In this document: one piece after another, positions 8,001-15,737 of the stretch
Layout: each line of letters starts with the position of its first letter
Numbering within the stretch: position 1 is the stretch's first letter
Assembly: GCA_902805615.1 (NCBI GenBank)
Contig: CADCTQ010000182.1
Span: 1 to 40,515 of the forward strand
From: an uncultured Cytophagales bacterium
Lineage (GTDB): Bacteria; Bacteroidota; Bacteroidia; Cytophagales; 172606-1
Direction of reading: 5' to 3'
Length of the DNA stretch: 40,515 bases
Made by a program: the position numbers and the translations under genes
Notes under the pieces: model-generated
Told to the model about the DNA's origin: nothing
What the model saw: only the letters and a program-made list of their open reading frames with translations
Database searches by the model: none

Positions 8001-10478
8001 CACTTCCTGCCAGAGGAGGTAGAGCCGGCCCTCGGTGTCGAGCATGGATTCCACCAGGCCGCAGAACCCGGCCAGCACGGGGTAATCAAACAGGTCTTCG
8101 AAGGCCAGGGCTACCCGCAGGTCCTGCCGGAGCCGCTGAATGACCTTCGTCGCCATCAGCGAGTCGCCGCCGCGGCTGAAAAAGTCGTCGCCGGCCGCTA
8201 CCGATTCCACCCCCAGCGCCTCTTTCCAGTGTTGGGCAACCGTCCGCTGGAGGGCAGTCAACGGGACGTCCACCGGCGCGTCGGGCGCTGCCGGGTGGAC
8301 CTCCGTGGCGGACGCGGCGGGCTGCGCTTTGGGCGTTTCCCTGATCCAGCACCGCGTCGGGGAAAACCGGTAGGCGGGCAGTTCCATCCGCCGGCCCGGG
8401 TGGCCCCGGAACAGCTTTTCCCAGTCGAGGTCGTACTGGTGCAGGTACAGCAGTTGGAGCAGGTGCAGGGGATGCGCCGCCGCCGGGTCATTTTCGTACA
8501 CCAGGTAGCCTTTGCCGTTGCCCGGGTGCCGGCGCAGGGCGGCCGTCAGCGCGCTGGGTACCACGCCCGCAAACGCCACCAGTCCGTGCGCCGCCTCCCG
8601 CTGCACGAGGGCGTCTACCCGCCGTTCGACGTCGGCGAGGGGCGCGCTTTCGTGCCGCGCCAGCAACTGCATGCCCTCCGCCAGCGACTGTTGCCCGGCC
8701 ACCACGCCGGCCACGATCCGCCCGACGCCCACGCCCACTACGTCTTTGGGGGCGATTCCCCAGGAGGCCAGCAGTTTGGCGCAGGCAAACTGAAAGGCGA
8801 AGGGCCAGAAATGCGGCCGTTCGCCGTCGCCGCCCGCGGCGCGGATGCAGTCCTGCACGGCCTGCCCGAACGCCGGGTACTGCGCCGCCCAACTGATCAC
8901 CTGCTCCTCGCTCACGGCCGGGGCGTCGGCAAAGACCAGGATCAGCCGGCTTACCGGCCGGGCGGGACCGCTGCCGGTGGTGGCGGCGTCCCGCAGGGCC
9001 TGCCGCAACCGGCCGGTCGAAGCCTCCACGAAAGCCAGCCGCCAGGGGTAGTGTTTACGGCCCCGGGCGAGGGTATAACTGACGTCGGGCAGGCTGCCGT
9101 CGGACAGGGTTTCCAGCCGGGCGGCCAGGGCGGTCAGGGCGGCTTGCAGCCCTTCGGCGGTGCGCGCCGACACGGTGATCAGTTGCGGCTCGCCGGCGCT
9201 CTCCGTCCGGTCCGGGGCCGGGGCTTCGGCCAGCACCACGTGGCTGTTGGTGCCGCTGAAACCCAGTGAACTCACGGCGGCGTACCGGCGCTTGCCGTCC
9301 CGCGCGGGCCACGCCTGCCTTTCCTCGTTGACGTACACCGGCGACCGGCTGAAGTCAATGAGCGGGCTGGGCGTGCCGGTGTAATACGCCGGGTAGATCT
9401 CCTGGTGTTTGAGGGAAAGCACGGCCTTGGCCAGCCCGGCCAGCCCGGCCACGCAGCGGGTGTGCCCGATGTTGGCCTTGATGGTGGAAACGGGGATGAT
9501 CCCGGTCTGGTCGGTGTACGGTTTGAGCGCCAGGTTCAACCCCCCCACCTCGATGTTGTCGCCCAGCCGGGTGCCCGAGCCGTGGGTTTCGATGAACCCG
9601 ATTTCGAGGGGACTGATGCCGGCCTTCTGCCAGGCCGCCCGCATCACTTCCGCCTGCGTTACGCTGTCGGGCGCGTTGAGGCTCGCCGACCGGTTGGCGT
9701 TGTTGTTGATGGCCGTCCCCGTGATGACCGCGTGTACGTGGTCGCCGTCCCGCCGGGCCGCCGCCAGCGGCTTGAGCAGCACGGCCACCACGGCTTCCCC
9801 GTGGGCCATGCCGTTGGAGCGGTCCGAAAACGGCACCGACCGCCCGTCGGGCGATTCTACTTCGATGCTGTTGACGCCTTCCCGGAGCGGAAACAGTTCC
9901 AGGCTCGCGCCGCACACCAGCGCCTGCGCGCAATCCCCCAGGATCAGGCTGTTGCAGGCGTTGTGGAGGGCCACCAGCGAAGAAGAACACGACGTATCAA
10001 TCACGGTGGCCGCGCCCGTCAGGTTGAACACCCGGTTGATGCGGGCCGCCAGGAATTCGGCGTTGTTGCCCGTCACCAGCAGGGGGTTGAATTCGTCGGC
10101 GTGCCGGTAGTATTCCAGTTCCTTGTAGGTAACGTACACCGCCGTGTTGGAGCCGCTGAGCGCATCGGTGCTGTACCCGGCGTTTTCAATCGTTTCGTGG
10201 GCCACTTCGAGCAGCAGGCGCTGGTGCGGGTCCATCAGCTGGGCTTCGCTGAACGGAATGTTGAAATGCTTGTAGTCGAAAAGGTCAATGTCTTCCAGGT
10301 AACCCCTCACCCAGTAGTTTCCGTCCGGCAGCAACGTGGTTTGCCGGATGCGTTCCGGGGAGATTTCCCGCAGGCTGCACTTCTTCCCCAGCAGGTTGCT
10401 GCGCAGTTCTTCCAGGTTGGCGGCGTCGGGAAACCGGCCGGCGATCCCGATAATGGCAATGTGACGTTCGTCTTGCAT
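4521..10478 (-). CDS. hybrid PKS-NRPS: KS-pseudoAT-T-T-C-A(A1-A8)-A(N-part), ends at premature TAA
   Basis: About 1985 residues from the ATG at 10478; the frame is open 35 codons further upstream, but the KS begins at once after this Met (HIAIIGIAGRF). The KS (about 1-415) has DTSCSSSL (Cys about 164), THGSGT and NIGHTR. The following 280 residues look like an acyltransferase, but the GHSxG nucleophile site reads GVGVGR, so it cannot load malonate. Two tandem carrier domains follow (GGDSLM about 771, GGHSLL about 843), then a condensation domain (HHIVFDEW about 1039) and an A domain (TSGSTG about 1516, pocket code DVMYLATIIK, substrate not recognised) that stops after A8 (GYRVELAEVE, about 1774). 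A new C-A linker and the start of a second A domain come next (ITYRDLDAKAE). Translation ends at TAA 4521-4523 between its A2 and A3 motifs. The malonate may come from the AT of the upstream PKS protein; that is inference. Confidence 0.88.
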   Translation of the reverse strand: MQDERHIAIIGIAGRFPDAANLEELRSNLLGKKCSLREISPERIRQTTLLPDGNYWVRGYLEDIDLFDYKHFNIPFSEAQLMDPHQRLLLEVAHETIENAGYSTDALSGSNTAVYVTYKELEYYRHADEFNPLLVTGNNAEFLAARINRVFNLTGAATVIDTSCSSSLVALHNACNSLILGDCAQALVCGASLELFPLREGVNSIEVESPDGRSVPFSDRSNGMAHGEAVVAVLLKPLAAARRDGDHVHAVITGTAINNNANRSASLNAPDSVTQAEVMRAAWQKAGISPLEIGFIETHGSGTRLGDNIEVGGLNLALKPYTDQTGIIPVSTIKANIGHTRCVAGLAGLAKAVLSLKHQEIYPAYYTGTPSPLIDFSRSPVYVNEERQAWPARDGKRRYAAVSSLGFSGTNSHVVLAEAPAPDRTESAGEPQLITVSARTAEGLQAALTALAARLETLSDGSLPDVSYTLARGRKHYPWRLAFVEASTGRLRQALRDAATTGSGPARPVSRLILVFADAPAVSEEQVISWAAQYPAFGQAVQDCIRAAGGDGERPHFWPFAFQFACAKLLASWGIAPKDVVGVGVGRIVAGVVAGQQSLAEGMQLLARHESAPLADVERRVDALVQREAAHGLVAFAGVVPSALTAALRRHPGNGKGYLVYENDPAAAHPLHLLQLLYLHQYDLDWEKLFRGHPGRRMELPAYRFSPTRCWIRETPKAQPAASATEVHPAAPDAPVDVPLTALQRTVAQHWKEALGVESVAAGDDFFSRGGDSLMATKVIQRLRQDLRVALAFEDLFDYPVLAGFCGLVESMLDTEGRLYLLWQEVLKQPGLNPEDDFFAIGGHSLLANQILNRIGKQVGVALDFEDFFAYPTIRSMAAHVDSLLEKQRKADGSKIKKAPSQPHYDLSNAQRRLWILSQLEGGSVAYNECPAYTLRGDVDRAILEKCFQTIVARHESLRTAFITTDGEPRQQILSPAEYGFRLECLDVSGEPHPAGRAHAVADAYGNAPFDLQHGRLFQAMLLRTEPAAFVLLLKVHHIVFDEWSFGVMLKELFALYAAYAAGKPSPLAPLPLHYKDYTAWQNDEFRGEAFARHRAYWFGQFSGEVPVLALPTDWPRPARKSFGGSSITGAMPAGRLEALRRLSRQQGASTFMTLLALLKALLYRYSGQDDIVLGVPVAGRERLELEDQIGFYANTLPLRTQFDGELPFTALLERVRHNVIRAYEHQAYPFDMLAEALDLRADLSRSPLFDVLVVYKRDEAADNHDTFAGIAISSFNETIDKSKFDLNVQFVESARGLEITIVYNTDLYRAETARRFLGHFLELAAAVDRQPDAPLAGIDYLPEAEKRQITAGFCHGAPEPARTAGLHELFEACVARTPEAVALVSEGAALTYREVNAQANRLADHLAGPMGLRAGDRVGILMDKSFEMAVSMLGILKAGCVYVPLQPFFPDERINGLIAAARVKVLLVDHLAFAGKYGLTECLPLGVKELLQGPAAGAPGRVRAGYPAGPGASILYTSGSTGTPKGVLIEHEGVVSRLHWRWAAAGTGGAEVGLMRTNFVFDVSMMEIFSVLCGGGQLVVCTDEVLADPLRTLEALARFGVTSLYATPTEYNLLLDAIDPVRAPWPSSLQHVLCAGETLPKTLAEKHYGRTGATLWNTYGPTEASIIVSYHVVGAGDQNVPIGKPLPGVQLHVLDPHLRLVPVGVWGEICISGTGLAKGYLSQEHTRAGNFTDNPYADGAATALLYRTGDTGRWQADGNLEFRGRTDDQLKLNGYRVELAEVEHAICKDDRVKEAAVVARRQDAEAQLVAFLVRHPAEDDQPAPAAGGAAPPRTAELLPSPGVTEADLRDLDRFNQTDHPFPGDRVFHEIFAERVAETPDAIAAVCAGRHITYRDLDAKAEALARVLLAHGLTREMIVPLLADRSIELLTGLLATFKAGGCYLPVSPGLPAGRVREMLRECDARLLLTTSAAWAGKGAELTAGG

Positions 10479-10557
10479 CAGTGGCGGTGATTGAAGGGGA
10501 GGGGAGTACGGGGGCACAGGCCCGGTGCGGCGGCGCACCGGGACGCCGGGCGGGCGT
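10479..10557 (-). other. intergenic spacer with two adjacent perfect hairpins
   Basis: This 79-base gap separates the carbamoyltransferase stop (TAG, 10558-10560) from the KS-NRPS start. It holds an 8-bp perfect inverted repeat (CCCGGTGC 10521-10528 with GCACCGGG 10535-10542). Immediately beside it, next to the stop codon, is a 6-bp one (GACGCC with GGCGTC, within 10542-10558). Neither is followed by a T-run in the transcribed direction, so they are not classical intrinsic terminators. They may protect or partly insulate the mRNA, which is a guess. Confidence 0.4.
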
Positions 10558-12282
10558 CTACACGACGGCTTTGAGGCTTTCAACTTTTTCTTTCAGCGGC
10601 AGCAGGGGCCGGCGGCTGTAAAGGGTATTGCGGCACCACACGTAGTTGACTTCGTTCCACGCGGCGGCCGAATGCACGTCGGGGAAGAATCCCCGGCCGT
10701 TGAGGTTGGCGCTGGTGTTGCACAGGAGGGGAATGCCGCTCAGCCGGTAGTAATGACCGAGCAGTTCGGCGATGACGCCGTTCTGGGCCGGGTTCACGGT
10801 CTGGAGGCGGGCCGTGCCGTCGAGGTGGCACACGGCCGGGATCTTTTCGGCCCACCCTTCCCGCACGTAGTGGTCAAAGAGCATGTAGGGGTCGGGCGTA
10901 CCCGGATCGAAGATGACGGGGGCGAGTTCTTCCAGGCAGATGGGGGATACGGGGCGGTAGCTTTCGCGCTTTTTCACCAGGTTGAGCAGGTCTTTCATGT
11001 AGGGCGAGGTGGGCGCGGCCAGGATGCTGCGGTTGCCCAGCGCCCGGGGACCGAGTTCGGCCCGGCCGTTGAGCATCACGACGGGTTCGTTGGTTTCGTG
11101 CAGCAGGCGGGCCAGCGTTTCGAGGCTGCAACCGACGGCGGTCCAGTCGGCGCCGGGTTCGTGGCTGAGCACGGCCGGGCCGCTGTACACGTTCCAGTCG
11201 AGGGCCAGCCGGCCGGTCTTGTTGATCATGGCGGCACAGGCGGCCCCGATGGCGCTCCCCGAGTCGTTGGGGAACGGCGGCACCCACACTTCCCGGAAGA
11301 CGCCGCTGTTGCGGACGGCGCTGTTCCACTTGATGTTGAGCGCGCAGCCGCCCGCCAGGCAGATGTTCCTGCTTTCGTGCGGAAACCGGGCCACCTTCTT
11401 GGCCAGCTTCTCCACGAGCAGGTCTTCCAGGTACGCGTGAAAGGTGCACAGGATGTCTTCGTCGGAGTAGCCCTGCCCCTGGATGCGGCGTTTGAATTCG
11501 TTGGCAAACCCGTTGGCAAAGCCCATCGGCGCCTCGCTGGCCGATTCGTAGATGTAGTGGAACGTGGACAGCAGTTCGCCGCGCACTTCCCCCAGGGCGA
11601 TGTAGGCCATGACCTTGCCGGCCACCGAGAGGCTGTCTTTGGCAAAGTTGCCGCCGACCTTGAAAGGCCCGAAATGCTGGGCGAAAATGCTGTAGCAATT
11701 GCCGATGAGCAGGAACAGGGGGCCCAGGTTATCCACCTTGCCGCGGGGGGCGTCCACGTAATACAGCCGGGGGTACATCCCCCCGTCCCACACCAGTACG
11801 TACGCACTTTCGCCGCGGGCGGCAAAAGGGCTGGTGCAGTAGGCGCTGGCAATGTGCCCCGTTACGTGCAGCAGGCTTACGTACGGGTAGTGCTGCCGCC
11901 CGATCCGCAGCCCTTCGAACGCCCATTCCTCCAGCACGTTGTGGTGCAGGGTGCGTTCGTGGTACTGGGCAATGTCGAGTTTGTAGGCGCTGCCCAGGTT
12001 GTCGGCCGCCAGGGTATTGACCGACGCGCCGATGCCCAGGCGGGGCTGGATGGCGAGGGCCGCCTGGTCGTAGCCGCCCCACCCGTCAACGGCAAAATGC
12101 GTCACGTCGCCGGCCGCGTAGCCGTAGCTGCCGAGCAGCTGCGCAATCAGGCCCGTATCCTTGATGTCGGTGTAGCGGGGGTTATTGTGCAGCTTTTCCA
12201 TCTCGGTGCTGAACACGAGGCGGCCGTCGTCAATGAGGGCTACTGCCCCGTCGTGCGTGAGTTTGAGTCCACAGATAATCAT
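10558..12282 (-). CDS. NodU/CmcH-family carbamoyltransferase
   Basis: This 574-residue protein has the usual length of the NodU/CmcH/TobZ O-carbamoyltransferases. These enzymes activate carbamoyl phosphate with ATP in an N-terminal YrdC/Kae1-like part and transfer the carbamoyl group to a hydroxyl of a natural product. Seen here: an N-terminal ASKHA-type start (MIICGLKLTHDGAVALIDDG), His-containing HVTGHIASA, the LAGGCALN segment and the C-terminal signature GRAELGPRALGNRSILA. It follows the Ser-activating NRPS by 41 bases and precedes the KS-NRPS, so it is part of the operon and most likely a tailoring enzyme. The acceptor could be the Ser hydroxyl or a hydroxyl made by the PKS/LLM part; the sequence does not decide. 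Nothing looks truncated. Confidence 0.93.
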   Translation of the reverse strand: MIICGLKLTHDGAVALIDDGRLVFSTEMEKLHNNPRYTDIKDTGLIAQLLGSYGYAAGDVTHFAVDGWGGYDQAALAIQPRLGIGASVNTLAADNLGSAYKLDIAQYHERTLHHNVLEEWAFEGLRIGRQHYPYVSLLHVTGHIASAYCTSPFAARGESAYVLVWDGGMYPRLYYVDAPRGKVDNLGPLFLLIGNCYSIFAQHFGPFKVGGNFAKDSLSVAGKVMAYIALGEVRGELLSTFHYIYESASEAPMGFANGFANEFKRRIQGQGYSDEDILCTFHAYLEDLLVEKLAKKVARFPHESRNICLAGGCALNIKWNSAVRNSGVFREVWVPPFPNDSGSAIGAACAAMINKTGRLALDWNVYSGPAVLSHEPGADWTAVGCSLETLARLLHETNEPVVMLNGRAELGPRALGNRSILAAPTSPYMKDLLNLVKKRESYRPVSPICLEELAPVIFDPGTPDPYMLFDHYVREGWAEKIPAVCHLDGTARLQTVNPAQNGVIAELLGHYYRLSGIPLLCNTSANLNGRGFFPDVHSAAAWNEVNYVWCRNTLYSRRPLLPLKEKVESLKAVV

Positions 12283-12323
12283 CGTTTTCGTACGTTAGAA
12301 GGCGGTAGAAGTGAGTAGGCCCG

Positions 12324-15300
12324 TCAGAAATCCAGCACGTTGGCGGTTGCCTCCGGGAGCGGATGGCCGGCCCGGGGCGCGATGCACTGCGCCATCTGCT
12401 GCACGGTCGGGTTGCTGAACAATTGGGAAATCTCCATTTTTCCCGGAAACCGGGTTTCAATCAGCCGGTGGGCCTGGATCACCTTGAGGGAGGTGAGCCC
12501 TACCGAGAACAGGTTCTGGGTGACGCCCAGGTGCGGCACGTGCAGCAGTTGCCCGAACGCGTGCAGCAGCCATTCTTCCTCCGGGTTGGAAGGCCCCACC
12601 CAGACCGTTTCGGCCAGCAGGCCGGTCTCGCCGGTGGCCAGCAGCGCCCTGGTGTCGGCCTTGCCGTTGGCCGTGACCGGGATGAAGGGCACTTGGTAAA
12701 ACACGGACGGGATCATGGCCGCGGGCAGCGTACCCGCCAGGCGGAGGCGTACCTGTTCGGCGTCCACCTCCCCCGTCCCCACCAGGTAGGCGGCCAGGTA
12801 GTCGCCGTTTTGCCCGTCGGGCTTGGGCAACACCACCGCCTCCGTAATGCCGGGCAGGGCGTGCAGGGCATTAACGATTTCACCCGGTTCGATGCGGTGC
12901 CCCCGGATTTTCACCTGGTGATCCATCCGGCCGAGGTACTCGATGTTGCCGTCGGGCAGCCAGCAGGCCAGGTCACCCGTGCGGTACATTTGCTGCCCGG
13001 GCACGAACGGGTCGGCGACGAACTTCAGGCGGGTGAGTTCGGCGGCGTTGATGTAGCCGCGCGCCACCCCGGCGCCGCCGATGCACAGTTCGCCGGGGAT
13101 GCCGGCCGGCTGCAACTGGCCGTGGGCCAGGATGTACAGCCCGGTGTTGTCAATGGGGCGCCCGATGGGTACTTTTCCCGTTTCTTCCGCGTCGGGGCAG
13201 TCGTAGTACGTCACGTCCACCGTGGCCTCGGTGGGGCCGTACAGGTTGGTCAGCCGGGTCCGGACCGGCCGGGTGACGAGGCGGTTGAACCGGGCGGCGT
13301 GCGCCGGCTTGAGGGCTTCGCCGCTGGCAAAAACCCGTTTGAGCCCGGCCAGTTTCCCGGCTTCCCCCGACGCCTCCAGGTGGTCCAGGAAGGCGTTCAG
13401 CATGGAAGGCACGAAGTGGGCTACCGTTACGCCGTGCTGCCGGACGGCTTCGGCAATGGCGGCCGGGGATTTTTCGTCGCCGGGCGCCAGCAGGCACACG
13501 CGGGCTCCCGCCAGGCTCCACCAGAACAGTTCCCACACCGATACGTCGAAGGCAAAAGAGGTTTTTTGCAGAATCACGTCCGACGCGCCGAGGGGGTAGC
13601 GCCGCTGCATCCAGCACAGGCGGTTCACCACCGAGCGGTGCTCGATCATCACCCCTTTGGGCCGGCCGGTAGAGCCTGACGTATAGATGACGTAGGCCAG
13701 GTCGGACGGCTGGTTCACGGCCGGCAGGGCGGCGGCCGGGCCGTCAAACGTGGCCGGGTCTTCCAGGTCGAGTACCGTTCCCGCGAACGTTACTTTTCCG
13801 GGCCACCCGGTTTGCAGCAGCAGCACCGTCGCCCCGCTGTCGTGCAGGGCGTATTCCAGGCGCGGCGCGGGGTCGGCCGGCGACAGCGGCAGGTAGGCGC
13901 CGCCCGCTTTGAGGATGCCCAGCAGGCCCGCGATCATGGACATCGAACGTTCCGCCAGGATGCCTACCACTTGGTCGGGCCGGACGCCCTTGCGGCGCAA
14001 CGCGTGGGCCAGGCGATTGGCCCGTTCGTCGAGTTGCCGGTAGGTGCAGGTGGCCGTACCGCACGCAACGGCAATGGCGTCGGGGGTCCTCTCCGCCTGC
14101 GCCTCGAACAAAGCGTGCAGGGTCACGGGGGGAAACGCCACCGGGGCGGTGGTGCCGAACCGGGACAGCGTTTCCCGCTCCGGCTGCGACAGGTACGGAA
14201 GCTCGCGCAGGGGGGTGTGTTCACCGGCCAGCACGGCTTCTACCAGCCCCAGGTAATGCTCCGCCAGGGAGGCGATTTTCCGGGGCCCGAACAAAGCCGT
14301 GTCGTACTCCAGGTGGATGCGGATGCCCTCCGGCTCCACCAGGAAGCGGACGGAGAGGTCAAACTTGCTGGTGTGCTCGGCGAGGAGGTACTCGCTGATG
14401 CGCAGCCGGGGCAGCTCGATGGGGTTGCCGGCGTACAAGTCCTGGTCAATGAACTCCACCAGCACGTCGAAAAGGGGATTCCGGTCGGCGCGGTTGGGGA
14501 GGGCCAGCTTTTCCACCAGTTGGTCGAAAGGATACGTTTCGTGTTCGAAAGCGTCTACCACCCCGGCCCGCACCCGGTCCAGCAGGGCGCGGAAGTTTTC
14601 TTTTCCGCTGAAGGCGGTGCGCAGGGGCAGGGTATTGACGAAAAAACCGATCTGCCCCCGCAGTTCGGGGCGTACCCGGCCCGTGGTGGTGGTGCCCACA
14701 ACGATGTCCTCGTCGCCCGTGTAGCGGTACAGCAGCGCTTTTACCGTTGCCATCAGCACCATGAACAGCGTAGCGCCGGCGGCGGTGCCCACCGCCCGGA
14801 GCCGGCCGACCGTGCTTTGGGGTAAAAAGGCGAACCGGCTGGCTCCCGCGTAGTCCCGCCGGGCCGGGCGGGGAAAGTCAGCCGGCAGGTCCAGCACGGG
14901 CAGCTCGCCGGCAAACCGGTTCAGCCAGTACGCTTCGTGGGGCTGCAACCCGTCGCCGGCCAGGCGGGCGTGCTGCCAGGCCGTGTAGTCCTTGCACTGA
15001 ATGGGCAGCGCCGGCAGGCTGCTTTCCCGGCCCAGCCGGAACGATTCGTAGAGGCTGGTCAATTCTTCCATCAGCACCCGCACCGACCAGGCGTCGGCGA
15101 CGATGTGGTGGATCACCAGCACCAGCAGGTGGCGCTGCGGCGCGGCGGCAAAGAGCCTGGCCCGCAGGAGCGGCACGGCCGACAGGTCAAACCGTACGTT
15201 GCCCGGGTACGCCTTTACCCTCTCGTCAAGGCAACCGGCCGTGGGGCCGTCGGGCGCTTCCCGTTCAATTTCGATTTGGAAAGAGAAAGCCCCGGGCGGG

Positions 15301-15737
15301 TGGACCTGCTGCACCGGCTGGCCGTCCACGAAGGCAAAGGAAGTCCGCAGGCTCTCGTGGCGCCGGACCAGTTCGTCAAACGCCCGGTTCAGGACGGGGA
15401 CGTCGAGGTCTCCTTCCAGGCAGTGGGCGCTGCTGATGTGGTAGGCCGTCAGTCCGGGCCGGAGCTGGTCGAGCACCCACAGCCGCTTCTGGGCGTGGGA
15501 AACTGCGTAATGGTCGCGGGTGGCCGCCGCCGGGATGGGCGCGTGGCCGGCCGGTGGCCCGGCCGCTGCGGATACCTCCCGGAGAAAAGCGATCACCTCG
15601 CTTTTTCTTTCCCGGAGTGCACGGAGCAATTCGGGCCGGATGGGGGTCTCTTTGGCGCCCACCACCAGTCGTTCGCCCGTGAGGCGGATGTCAATGCGGT
15701 CCCGGCGGAGTTCGTCGAGCAGGTGGAATACGCTCAT
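12324..15737 (-). CDS. NRPS module, docking-C-A-T, predicted Ser
   Basis: 1137 residues. The first 70 or so (FHLLDELRRDRIDIRLTGER) resemble the TubC-type N-terminal docking domain that pairs consecutive megasynthases. Next come a condensation domain (HHIVADAW about residue 211; FVNTLPLRT), an A domain with A3 TSGSTGRPKG (about 687), NLYGPTEATV and GYRIEPGE-like A8, a slightly deviant A10 (NGKADT, about 1024), and a carrier domain whose attachment motif is VGLTSL (about 1079) instead of GGHSL. Pocket residues read by alignment to GrsA give DVWHFSLVDK, essentially the Ser code. The start ATG overlaps the stop of the preceding gene by four bases (ATGA), so the two are probably translationally coupled. 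It has no epimerase and no thioesterase, so the chain must pass on to the KS-containing protein. Confidence 0.93.
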   Translation of the reverse strand: MSVFHLLDELRRDRIDIRLTGERLVVGAKETPIRPELLRALRERKSEVIAFLREVSAAAGPPAGHAPIPAAATRDHYAVSHAQKRLWVLDQLRPGLTAYHISSAHCLEGDLDVPVLNRAFDELVRRHESLRTSFAFVDGQPVQQVHPPGAFSFQIEIEREAPDGPTAGCLDERVKAYPGNVRFDLSAVPLLRARLFAAAPQRHLLVLVIHHIVADAWSVRVLMEELTSLYESFRLGRESSLPALPIQCKDYTAWQHARLAGDGLQPHEAYWLNRFAGELPVLDLPADFPRPARRDYAGASRFAFLPQSTVGRLRAVGTAAGATLFMVLMATVKALLYRYTGDEDIVVGTTTTGRVRPELRGQIGFFVNTLPLRTAFSGKENFRALLDRVRAGVVDAFEHETYPFDQLVEKLALPNRADRNPLFDVLVEFIDQDLYAGNPIELPRLRISEYLLAEHTSKFDLSVRFLVEPEGIRIHLEYDTALFGPRKIASLAEHYLGLVEAVLAGEHTPLRELPYLSQPERETLSRFGTTAPVAFPPVTLHALFEAQAERTPDAIAVACGTATCTYRQLDERANRLAHALRRKGVRPDQVVGILAERSMSMIAGLLGILKAGGAYLPLSPADPAPRLEYALHDSGATVLLLQTGWPGKVTFAGTVLDLEDPATFDGPAAALPAVNQPSDLAYVIYTSGSTGRPKGVMIEHRSVVNRLCWMQRRYPLGASDVILQKTSFAFDVSVWELFWWSLAGARVCLLAPGDEKSPAAIAEAVRQHGVTVAHFVPSMLNAFLDHLEASGEAGKLAGLKRVFASGEALKPAHAARFNRLVTRPVRTRLTNLYGPTEATVDVTYYDCPDAEETGKVPIGRPIDNTGLYILAHGQLQPAGIPGELCIGGAGVARGYINAAELTRLKFVADPFVPGQQMYRTGDLACWLPDGNIEYLGRMDHQVKIRGHRIEPGEIVNALHALPGITEAVVLPKPDGQNGDYLAAYLVGTGEVDAEQVRLRLAGTLPAAMIPSVFYQVPFIPVTANGKADTRALLATGETGLLAETVWVGPSNPEEEWLLHAFGQLLHVPHLGVTQNLFSVGLTSLKVIQAHRLIETRFPGKMEISQLFSNPTVQQMAQCIAPRAGHPLPEATANVLDF

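Noticed and set aside
4317-9269. Very long open frame (about 1650 codons) on the plus strand
   Set aside because: It is antisense to the KS-NRPS gene. The GC-rich codon pattern of the minus-strand gene keeps this frame open, and the translation shows no domain motifs.
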